From the NCBI GenBank assembly GCA_013399115.1, contig VXAA01001412.1, positions 566,145 through 630,144 on the forward strand: a stretch of 64,000 nucleotides of DNA, read 5' to 3'. Positions 38,533-49,500 of the stretch are shown one piece after another (within the stretch, counting starts at the first letter, position 1; each line of letters begins with the position of its first letter). The stretch comes from Anseranas semipalmata. Lineage: Eukaryota > Chordata > Aves > Anseriformes > Anseranatidae. The notes below the pieces were generated by a model. The model did not search any database, was not told where the DNA came from, and saw only the letters and a program-made list of their open reading frames with translations. Made by a program: the position numbers and the translations under genes.

Positions 38533-39116
38533 CGTACTCAGACTGGACTGTGCTGGGGGAGGAAAACTGATGAAGTTAACATCTGAAAAGAAGCCGTATG
38601 CGTTGGTGTTTTATACAACAGACAATTACCAAAGTCTCCGCATGAGGAAGATGTTTGGGAGTTGCCTTTGGGACCTATCACTATGCTCATCCTTGCTAGC
38701 CTTGTCTGGGTGACTTACAATACAGCGCATATAAGTCAATGGTTGTTAAAAGTTTTCAGTGTTGTAAATTACACACTTTTCCTGTCAAGACATTTGCAAA
38801 TATGTTTAAATTATTTCCTGGTAAACTAATGATGTATTTTTGTTTTAAGTTGTGTATTGACAACATGATAGAATTCAGCTCCTCTTACTTTGGATCTAGA
38901 TTTTACAAACGAAACAGCCTGTTGTGATTTTGTCCCATGATATCACATACTTAGTTCCAAGGTCCCTGTCAGATGTATTTATGAAAATATGTATGTATGT
39001 ACAGTCAAATTGCATAGTACTTATATTTCACAGCTGTCCAACATTTTAAAACATTCAAAGGTATATTGGATTGGGCAGAATGGAAGTAATCAAAGTCTGT
39101 CTTAAAAATTTATAAA

Positions 39117-39122
39117 AATAAA
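39117..39122 (+). promoter_or_regulatory. Candidate proximal poly(A) signal AATAAA
   Basis: A canonical hexamer about 585 bases after the NELL1 stop. A GT-containing element (AAATGTGTGGAG) lies roughly 45-55 bases downstream, as expected for a cleavage site between them. Confidence 0.55.
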
Positions 39123-40418
39123 TGCCATGAACTTAGTGAAATGGCAAAAAAGCACTTTCCTTTCCAAATGTGTGGAGCAGCAGCAAGACTCCTGTAGTGA
39201 GAAATGGTACTAAAACTTTCCACCACCATTTCAACGCATATTCAGGAAAGAATCACTAGTCATTATCGGTGTTCTGTTTTGTGAGAGAAACTGCAAATGC
39301 TGGAAAAGGGTATAATTCCTCTGAATTGTGCAGTGATAAAACAGCCTTAAGATGATATAATTTAAATTGACTAGGTTAGTTTTTGCCGTCAATTATAACA
39401 TCATCGATTAGTTCAGAGTTTTTTCTTTTTTGTATTTACAGTAATAATGATGTCCACCGTTCTCAGTTACTGCTACCATAATGACAGTGCAGAAGCAGCT
39501 GTAACCGGTGACATGCGGGACAGTAGACCTTAACACTCGGTAACTTTCATTACCCAATTAACAGTTCAGAAACAGATTTTATGTTTTCATATTTTATGAT
39601 ATTTAAAAAGATTTAGTTTTAAATTTACCATGCACACTGTCTTTTAGTACGTAAGTTTAGATAGAAATACAACTGAAAACTCTTAGCCCTGTGTTGAGGT
39701 TAGAGTTTAGATTCTCTTCAGCTTATGTCTATTTTTTTTCATGGGGCTAGAAAGTTTGTGGCATTAGAACAAGAATATATTTCTATGATGGTATCCTACA
39801 GCTTAAATGTCATCTTTTTAATGTGCTGTTGTGTTTTGTTCTGCTCATTTGTGTAGTGTTTTTTGCTTTTTGTTCATTTAAGTAAACACTGAGTATGTGG
39901 AAAAGAGTGCAGAAATAAGTATAGTGACTACCGTCTGGAAAGTCTACGTTTGTGAGATTTTCGTAGTTTCATGCAGAAGAAGTGAAACTGATAAATAAGA
40001 ATGAAGTGTGACTATAAAGTGAAAAAATTAAAGTCTTTTAAATGAAGTACTATCATGTTTCTTATAAGGGGAAAAGTGGAAAAACTATAAAAATGACTTG
40101 CTATCATTCAGATAATTTTATTCCCATATTTTAAGCATTCTTTGTTTTATCTAACAGGTCTGTATGGTAAAGTTAAATTTATTTTCTTAAAATGCCCCAT
40201 CATTTTCAGCTACTAATGTATTTGACTATATTTGCATTGCCCTAATGATTGTATAATAAGGGAAACGGTTGTGTTTTATATGATACTCAAAGGATGTTTG
40301 TAAATCATGTCAGCTCATTTTGTATATCACATTGTAAAACCCAATGGTAATTCAGTTGGATGAGATATCCAGTGGGCTGAGATATAAAGGGGAATGATTT
40401 AAAACTTGTGGGCATCTA

Positions 40419-40424
40419 AATAAA
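40419..40424 (+). promoter_or_regulatory. Candidate distal poly(A) signal AATAAA
   Basis: A canonical hexamer about 1.89 kb after the stop, followed within 25-40 bases by the U/GU-rich TTTCCTTTGGTTTTATT. This is the better-formed of the two sites. Confidence 0.55.
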
Positions 40425-41581
40425 CTCCTATGTACAGATTGCTTTCCTTTGGTTTTATTAACGGAATTTTAAAACACTAATCACTGTCCTTTCCAGACTC
40501 GAACTCGTGATGTTGCTAGAAGGAGAAGGAGTGTTTGCCTGGAGTTGTAGTATCATAATTGTAAGAAATACTTCATTTATACTTACTCAGACAAAACCTT
40601 ATATTCCAGTCTGTCACGTACACCAATTTCTGAAGCTTTGTGAGTGGGATTAATGACAGCACAGGGTTTCAAAATCATTCTTTTCCCATTTAACTCACAA
40701 TAGTGAAGCCCTTTCCCTGGATGCTTTCTGGAAGCTCCAGACCTTGTTAAGAGCATATTCATCAGGAGCATAACATCATACTTTTGCACTGCACATACTG
40801 ATTTCCTTCTAGAACCCAAATGCAGATTAATTCAACAAAACCCTTTCAGAGCATTTTATACAGCATTATGTGTCACTATATATCACTTCAGAGTGATACA
40901 GCTTGAATTGTTTACACAAAGTCAAAATATTGGCACACACCTGATTGTTTATGTTGCATTTTAAGCATTTGTGGTGGCGATGATGAACTTTTCCTTATGA
41001 AGCCATTTGACCACTAGTTACATCACATTTACCTTTAGAGTACTCAGAAGCTACAGCCTCAGCTCAAAGATCAGATCGAGGCACAAAATTTAATTCACTG
41101 TGTTCCTCTGTTACCAAGGTAAGAACTTTCAAACCCTTTTTCATTTGAGGGGCCTTGATGAAGATCCCGATTCCCTATAAACCTGTGGGCACTACAGTGA
41201 AAATGCTGAGAAATAATGTTTATTATAATAAGAGGTACAGTTACAGGAAACGTAATTTCTGAAAATCTCTTTGTGAGATGGTCCTTCTCTCTGCTCAGTA
41301 AATAAGAACAGTAATATTAGTGTGAGGAGGACTGCCAACATACCTTCTGTGAAATGAAGAAAATCCAAAGTATTGCCCAGAAATGCTAATACCTTCCTGA
41401 TTCACAGGAGTGTGTGGGAGATGTATTCATGTCTCTTTATTGCTTCAGAGACCTAAATAACAACTGTCTTCTGGTAACATATCTTCTTCTAAGAGGTAGC
41501 AGTTTTCAAGTATAATTGTGTACAACATTTAATTAATAACATCTTTCCAATCAGATTGCAATGACAAAATCTCTTGTGTTT

Positions 41582-41615
41582 GTTTTTTTTTGTTTTGTTT
41601 TGTTTTGTTTTTTTT
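41582..41615. repeat. T-rich (GTTTT)n tract
   Basis: A run of T with four G interruptions spaced five bases apart. It is a simple-sequence repeat of no evident function. Confidence 0.85.
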
Positions 41616-42025
41616 CTTCTGAGGTAGACAATAATGTTTTACAAAACAAAAGTTAAAATGTCAGGAGTAATTAAACAAATGGTGGAATGGATTGTAATAG
41701 AATTAAATCATAACTCCTGTGAGCAACATGGGAATGTCTTGCATCTAATGGTACTTACATAATCATCATTAATGAGAGGATTTTAAAAGGGCCCCATGAT
41801 ACAGTTCGATGTAAAATCTTAAGTGAGTGTTGTGATAAGACATAATTGTTTGAGGAACATATTCCACCATCAGAAATATGTACCTGCCAACAAGCTACTG
41901 TTCCTCTTAAGGTAGATCTTTGGAGCTCATCCAGATTTAAACTGGTACAAGGAAGATAAAAATCAGGTTCTGATCTTTCAGCACCAAAATACCTGTAAGC
42001 AAAAGACTCACAGTGGCATAAATTT

Positions 42026-42066
42026 AAAAAAAAAAAACAACAAAAAAACAAACAAAAAAAAACAAA
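42026..42066. repeat. A-rich tract with AAAC units
   Basis: An A homopolymer grading into CAACAAAAAAACAAAC units. It may be an old poly(A) tail of a retrocopy, but no recognisable body lies next to it. Confidence 0.75.
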
Positions 42067-42389
42067 TCTAAGCTGAGGTGTCTGAATGCTTCATATTCAG
42101 TTCTCTCTTACTGGTAGAAATCAGCAATAATTCTGTTTCAGCTGATCTTTAATTTCAGAGAGGTGTTAGTGAAGCGCTGGTATTGCTTGTAATCTGCAAA
42201 TGTTATGTGCAGATGATAACAATATTATTTCTTGCTACTAGCTGCCAGTGAGCAGTCCCGCATAGGAAGATTTAGGTATACCTGAGAAGGTTGTACACCA
42301 ATAAGCTGGTGAAAAGGGTCAAATTAATTTTTTTTAAGGAAACTGTCACCAGCAGATTCACAGCACATGGGAACAGGACCTTCCCCAGT

Positions 42390-42438
42390 AAAAAAAAAAA
42401 ANNNNNNNNNNNNNNNNNNNNNNNNNNNAAAAAAAAAA
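42390..42438. other. Assembly gap inside poly-A
   Basis: A12 at 42390-42401, then 27 unknown bases (42402-42428), then A10 at 42429-42438. The gap most likely hides a longer A homopolymer that the assembly could not size. Confidence 0.95.
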
Positions 42439-43364
42439 GGCTCCAAAACCATGTATGTGTCATTTAAATTCTTTAGTGCTACTCCAGCTGCGCGGTGTGA
42501 GGGATGCATTGAATTCTCATGAGTGGATTTCTGGCTGGTAGCCAAATCTTTGCTTTGGCAGTACCTCACGCTTCAATTATTTTTCTTCCTAAATTTGTAG
42601 ATGAGACTGTTTTATTTAAGTGAATCGAGTGTTTTTGAGTGGTGTTTGGAAGCAAGCCTTATCACATTCTTATTGCTACAACAGCACCTGAAGCACTTCG
42701 GGCTTCTTTCTTGTACGTGCCTCTATCCTGACCGGGAGAAACCACAATGGGAAAAGGCACTGAGTTACCTAACTAGCTCACCTGTATTTGTGTGGCACTG
42801 TTACTCCAGTGGTTTTACAGCGTCGTGATGGTATTTACCTGGGATACAGTAACAGGTACAGAAACTCTCTGCTAATGGTTTTTGATTGCCATTCTCTGTT
42901 CTGTGGTTTCTTTCAAATGATTAGACATGTCATCCATATACCACGACATATTTACCTGTCCCAAAGCTCTTTATTATTGAATGCATATGTGGTTACACGC
43001 GTACAAATATAGATTCACCGTGCACTTCAATGGAGAGAGGCTTAGAGGTTCTGCAGCAGATCGCGCTACTGCCCAAATACGAAGCAGAGAGCAGGAATTT
43101 ATCTCTGCCAAACAGAGTTGAAAAATCCTGTTTTCTAATAATGCAATTGATTGCTCTTTGATGAACTGTAAATCTACTTTTCCTCTCACAAGATCTGGAA
43201 ATGTATTTCATTTAATCCAGTGCTTCTTTGCACTCATTTTAACGGATTCCCTTTCACTCGCTTCAGTGTTAAATATGCAGATTTGTTTTCCTACCTGAAT
43301 ATTATGCAAAATCCTCACCTGGGTGCTGGAATGTGCTTGCTTTACTACTGTTGTGCCTTTAGAC

Positions 43365-43561
43365 TTGGAGTAGGCATGCCTTTACTCAATGTCTTTCATG
43401 ATACAATCACAGAATCCCACAGGTATGTTAAGGTAAGCAGTAACTTTAAAGGTAAACTCTTATTTGGAGTAGGCATGCCTTTACTCAATGTCTTTCATGA
43501 TACAATCACAGAATCCCACAGGTATGTTAAGGTAAGCAGTAACTTTAAAGGTAAACTCTTA
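43365..43561. repeat. Perfect 99-bp tandem duplication
   Basis: The segment starting TTGGAGTAGGCATGCCTTTA and ending GGTAAACTCTTA occurs at 43365-43462 and is repeated identically 99 bases later at 43464-43561; one base between the copies differs. Because 99 is divisible by three, an open frame (43220-43603, + strand) runs through both copies and repeats the same 33-residue unit. Each copy holds two sequences resembling splice donors (ACAGGTATGT and AAGGTAAGC). No protein family is recognised, so I do not call this a gene. Confidence 0.95.
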
Positions 43562-46500
43562 CTTGTCAAGCTAAGGGTTAAGAAAAAACGAGTATGTAGT
43601 TGAAAAGTACATTTGCAGGTGTAAAGGTTGTTTTTCAGCCTGACCACAGTTGTGGCCATTTACTCACATTTGTATTAAATCATTAGCTGATTAACTTCAC
43701 TCTAGCCACATGCATTTATTCTGTGATTTTTCAGGGTAGAAGACATCTTTGAGAACAAGGTAAGTACGGCATGAAATCATCCTGGTGAGCAGGTGTTTGT
43801 GCAAAAATATTATTTGTTAGAAGCTGCTACAGAAACACCACCAGAACTTTCTCAAAATCAGAGGCAAACATTTCCTGTGTGGTGCTTTTGCCGTGCTTTT
43901 CTTTTTCCTACTGGCACGGCATAGGAAGTCTGTGGAGAGTGTTTGGGCTGCTGAGGTAAGACACTGTTTAACTGTTGCTTTGGCTCTTCACTTACGCGCA
44001 AGTTACCTTTGGCTGCAAGGGCGGTGGTGGGAGGACGTAGGTGCTGTGGGTGCGATGTGCTGGGGCCGGGGAGGGAAGTGCAGCGGTGATGGTCGCAGAG
44101 ATCCATGTGCTGGTGGCTCTGGGGGAGGCCCTCATAAACTTAGCAGCAGTAGGGCAGCAATCATGTTGTTTCTTCTCAATGGGTGATGCAGAGTAGAGAA
44201 AAAGCTTTGATCCTCCCCATCTCTCTCCAAAATACAGAAAAAAAAAACTTTGGAAAGTGTCTTCTGCGGGTGCTTTGGAAATGTCAGAAATGCTGGGAAT
44301 GATTTCTTTTTCTTAGTGTGTGGGATGGCTTCCCAGGCAGGATCTGGGTCTGGATGGAAGCTATTGAATGCATAACAAAGCATTCCTTAAGTCAGTAGGC
44401 TAGTTAGTGATGACAACAGGTATTATTATTATTTTTTGAAATTTGAAGTATTTTTAATTCTACTAAAAACAAAACAAAAGTGGCTGTTCTCTTCTTTACA
44501 GCTCCTTCTTTACGATCTTGATTCTTTTGCTGAACTCTCAGGCCTTCCTACCACTGCGGTCTTCCAACTTGAGCAGTGACTGAGAAGATAATGTGAATAT
44601 TAAGCAAAAGAAATAATTGTTTTCATGCCTGTAGGAAAAGGAAATTTGGAACCGTAACTGATTTTTTTTTTTCTTTCGAAGGTCATATTTTTATACTAGT
44701 CATAAAAAGCTAGAATTATTGTGTAGTCTGAATCTCAGTCTCAAAAAGCTGTTAATATTAAAGGAAGCCAGACCAAATCAGTTACCTAACTTGCAGGTGT
44801 AGCACCATTTATTTGTCTAACTACTTATCTATTTATTTATTTATTATGACCACTCAACTATTTACCCTCTCAGGGAATAAAGGAACTGTATCTCTACCAT
44901 TTGAAAGAATGACTCCAGACTGCCCCTGATCATGGTCTGTTCAATGCCCTTTCTGCTTGGAGTTCACAGAATCGCCTCATCAGTCTCTGGAAATTCAAGA
45001 GTCTCAAACCAACCCTTAACAAAAATTCAGGCATCACTGAAAAGTATTTAGGGATATGTAGGATGATTTAAATGACAAATATGGGCTGCCTTTCTATGTG
45101 CCTGCAGAGTTCAGAGGCATTAAGCTGAAGGTTTTCATTGTCTAAGCGTTGCTCAATGCAAAAGTTCAAAGCTCTCTGTCTTCCTGAGTTAAAGCATTAC
45201 AGAAATGTAAACTGTATGGGATGATAATATACACATATGTTCTCTACAGTCAAGAAGAGAGAAATTATCCTTGATGACCTTTTCACCTCTGTGTAGCCAT
45301 CTCATTCTGTGTCATTGTGTGAAATTATTTGACAAATGTTGTAGCGATCCCCAAAAATTGTCCCTTGTAACAAAGCAAACTTGTCCAGTGTAAGTAATAC
45401 TATTTCAAGTGAATTTAAATGTATGCCATCTATTTCAGGTGAGTTCATCCACTACAAGAGTAGCAATGAGAAATGTCAGTCCCACGTGTTCAATAATTAT
45501 ACCCCAGAGGCACTAAAATTAAGAGATAAGCTTTAGAAAAGTATGGGATTTGAAAATAAGCATTTTTCAAAGGTCTAGGGGTTTCTGTGCTGAACTTGTG
45601 TTATTACTGTTGGTAAGACTCCAGTCTGCCCTGGGCCAGAAGCCACTAGAAAGATGCCCAAGTAACTAAAATCTCTGTAGGGAGAGGATGGGCCAGGAAA
45701 ACAAGGTGATGTATGGAGTGTGCCTTTCCCTGCATGTCCGCAGTGTAGGCTGCCGAGCCCCAGGGCCAGACTGACCTTGGGGAAGGCGTGAGCCGTGAGC
45801 CCAGCTGCCCTCCGAGGAAGGCAGTGTTTGGGCACTTTCAGGAGGGGCCACGGTCCAGTCACTGGTCTAAAAGATTGATGCTTCTGGTACAGGCCAAGAC
45901 TGAATATGCATCTGAGCCTTCATCGAAAATAATGGGCTAGAGATATCTAACTCCCATTATGGGAGTTTGAGAACTCTGGGGAGGCGGCCGATTCTGGAGA
46001 TGGGTCTATGTTTAGAAAAGAGCGAAGCACGATGCTTGTGCTGACCTACTTTCATTTCAGTGTTTTTACTCTGAATTTTTGTGAAAAGGTGACCAACTCT
46101 TGTGCTTGAGAAGAAGCAGAAAGGAAATCTGTGAGGGAAGACCCTCCCTCCCCCAAAAAGCAGAAAATAAAAGTCTAAGGAGAATCGCATTACATCTTTG
46201 TCATTGAGCAGACAAATACAAAAGGGCATACATTTAGCAATTTTAGTTCATAATGGGAATGCCATAATGTAGTAGCAGTGCCAAATTCGTAATACTGGCT
46301 TTAATACAGAAAAACTAGTCTAGCACCATGCAGTAAGTCATAGTGTGGTCTAACTGTGCACCGTGGCATATCATAAAAGGGCATGCAGAAACATTTTCCA
46401 CTCAGAAAATATGTGCTATCCAAAAAGTATCTTTCAACAAGTGTAGTCAAAGTGAAATAAATTGATCAGCAAAACGTTAAATTTAAAAAATTGTGATTGG

Positions 46501-49500
46501 CTGGTGTGATTATCAGATCTTAATTTGAAAAAGCTGAATGATTTGTGATAGCTTAAAAATAAGAGTGTTAGGAGCTTGAATAATGAAGCTGTTCAGGTAG
46601 TTCAGAGGAAGACAAAAAAAATTGCGGGGTGGTGTAGTAAAAAAAAAAAAAAATCTTGGTTAATGAAATTTGCTCTGTATACATGGTGATATTCAGTAAC
46701 AGAGGCAAAAGAAATCATTATGCCAAAGCTTGCAAATGGAAGGGAGAGAACCAAATGGAAAATAAAGCATTATGTCAAAGCGAGCAGTAACTCCAGAATG
46801 AGATTTCTGCATTTTTTATGACGGGAGAATACTGCCTGTAGCAAAAATAACTGGTTTATTAAGCTCAGGCTATCACCAGATGCAAAGCAGAGGTAACAGT
46901 TCACAAACTGGAAAGCCATTATCAAATATGTAATGGGACATCACTGAATATTTTAGGTTACAAGCATTCTTTTGTCTTTCTGCATGAGAGAAAAGTGGAA
47001 CTAAAGTCAAACAAATCAAACTAATGTTACTTAATCTTAGATATACAGGCATTGGGCAGTTTAAATTAGAAGAGGGGTGTGCAAGAGAAACACATAGGCT
47101 GAAGAGCCAGGTAATATAAACACAGGCAATGATGCTTTTAGCAAAGACAAATGAATTCATGAAGCTGGTGACACTAAATGTGGAAGTGATTTATAGAAAA
47201 CACTACTAAGCCAAGCAAACCACAAAAGTAGTCCAAAGGAGTCAATACACTAAAAGATTATTAGAGTTTTTAATATTTCTTTAGAATGTGGGCGCTCAAA
47301 GTTTGAAACTGCTTCAGCCTTCTGTGCTGTGTTTCTGTTTGAAAGTAAATCCCAACAACACCTGGTGGCTGAGCTGTGGGAAGCGGCCGCTTCCCCCAGT
47401 GGCTGTGAGAGGGTCTGAGAGCACGGAGCTGCGGCTTCCCTGCGTCGGGGAGATGCGCTGGCAGGGGGCACAGCCCCGGGGTGCCCTTTGCTGCTCCCTA
47501 GCCACGCTGTGCATGAGGGGAGTGGGAGGCTGGAGCAAGCTGTTGCTGTGTTTTAATATAGATGTGTGGGTAGGAATTATTTACAGAAGACAAGGGGGAG
47601 AGAACTCTGTTTATAAGATAAATGAAGGCTGAGGTTTAGTTGCCTGGGATGAGTGCGGTGAGAGGGGGGCTGTGGACAGGGACAGGGGACGGGAAAGCAG
47701 AGCCGACAGCCAGCAGCGTGGCATTTTCTCGCAGCCCGGCTGGAGTTGTGAAGGCAAGATTTATTGTTGAAGCAAAAGGCTGTGGGCAAAATAGAGCAGG
47801 ACTGGGATATTGAGTCTCTGCATTGCTCATTTCTTTCTAATGAGCAGTCAGCTCACTGAGGAAACCAATGACTCTATTGGCAGCTTAAAAGTGAATTACT
47901 GAAGACTTGAACCTTTGTAAATCTCCAAATTAGGTTCTTGTCGTGCTGACCTCCCCATCCCACATCCTTGGTAGAACATTTCTTAAATATTCTGCAGGAT
48001 GCCTGAGACTTTACAGTGACTGTATAGTTGTTCCCAAGCTGTTCTTAAATGTTAGATATTTAATGAAATAGTACCATAAAATGAGTGCTGAGGTCCCTAG
48101 ATGATCAGGGAAGAGCAGTATATACCTTTAAGGGCCCCTGCAAGGACTCCTGGATGACTAAAGTTAAGCACACAGGTGAGCTGAGCAGTCACCTCTGGAC
48201 AGAGCTGTGCAGAGGGAGAACTCTTGGGAGCGAAGTCGGTGTACAGTGCAATAAGCTGCACTTCTTGGGCCTGCTCCCATCAGATGATAAATAATAATAA
48301 AATTACCATGCACCATCTAATAACATAATATATCATATGATCACGCTTGTGAGTGTGAAAGATAAAATATTTTCTGATGTGGGTGAACCTTCGCAGGGAG
48401 TTGCGAGTTACCCCTTTCTGCAGAATTTCTTTATAGCCTAACCATTTCACTTACTTAAATAGTAAGGCAATTAGAAACCTTCTGATAAAACATTGTCTTA
48501 GACTTTATAAAATAAATTGTTTGATAGTATGGCAGTGAAGGCTTTGCTGCAACAGAGCAGGCTTTGCAATGATAGAAGCAGATGGTTTACAAAGTTACTG
48601 AATAAGAACTGATTATTGATTTGCTATCCTCTAACAACATCAATGTTGAGTGATAATGTACTGTACTGCTTGTTACAGAGCAAATAGCCATTTTTATATT
48701 ACTTGCTTTCTTGCAAATTGGCTACTGGCAGGGAAAGTAAAATATATGGCTGTCTAATATCTTGAAGCAGTGAACAACCTGCACTGGGGGAACATCAGGG
48801 AAGCACTGCAGAACACTTGCTGATATTTACAACTTCTGCCTCTGTCAAAAGACTCAAAATCAAAAGTTCACAGTTATCCTAAAACCAGACATAGTCAGGG
48901 CCCTATTTTTTTTTTCCTATTTGCTTTCAAAACATATAGTTAGTTTAGAAAAATATTAAATAAGTTCTATTTTAGCAGAACTTGAGAGGACAGTTGTGGG
49001 ATTTTTAGCAACCATGAGCATGCAGTGATGTATTAGGTTCAGTATTCTTTCCCTGTCCGATTTACTCTCTTGGTTTGAAGAAAAGAAAATTCTGGAAGGT
49101 TAAAAATGCAGCTAGGAGCAGGAGTGGTATTATAACTCAAGGTGACTGCGTAGCATGTTTATTTAAACACGTGGTAAATATTTTGCCTCTTGTATCTGGT
49201 AGCTTTTATTAGCTGCTTAGCTGAGGCTGGGGGAAGGGAGACCATTATCCCTTGACAAGGTTGTTTTCGCTCGAGCTGTTGTTCTTCTAAGAAAACAGAC
49301 TTCTGCAAGTCAGCGACACATACCTGCCGTGAGTTCCGTACCCAAACTCCGCAGTGGACATGCAAACGCTAATAGGTTTTTCACTATCAATTTAATTTAG
49401 TTTTTGATCACTGCCCCTTTTGTGGGTTAGACTCTCAAACCTGCTGGATGCTGACCAAGCCTGTGACCTGGCTTGTAACTTTTCCGGCAATGCAAAGCGT

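Larger units (their letters stand above)
1..40440 (+). other. NELL1: NELL1 gene body, 3' part (partial gene)
   Basis: Five phase-compatible exons between 18775 and 38532, plus a 3' UTR, give the C-terminal third of a NELL protein. NELL1 is a secreted, glycosylated, multimeric extracellular protein linked to osteogenic and neural signalling. From family knowledge its full length is about 810 residues; about 261 are encoded here. The order seen is calcium-binding EGF, EGF, then VWC-type cysteine modules, which is the family's C-terminal order. NELL2 was considered. Segments such as AEGIIECHNHSRC and DNITYDIRKTCL fit NELL1 as I remember it and differ from NELL2. The gene's 5' end and its earlier exons are outside the window. 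The left limit given is only the window edge, and the right limit is inferred from the distal poly(A) signal. Confidence 0.93.
38533..40440 (+). other. NELL1: NELL1 3' untranslated region (3' end inferred)
   Basis: Sequence after the NELL1 stop has no coding content and carries AATAAA at 39117 and 40419, plus ATTAAA at 40027. Use of the proximal signal would give a 3' UTR of about 0.6 kb. Use of the distal one would give about 1.9 kb. The region is AU-rich with several ATTTA motifs, which often affect mRNA stability. The end given assumes cleavage about 15-20 bases past the distal signal. Confidence 0.6.
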
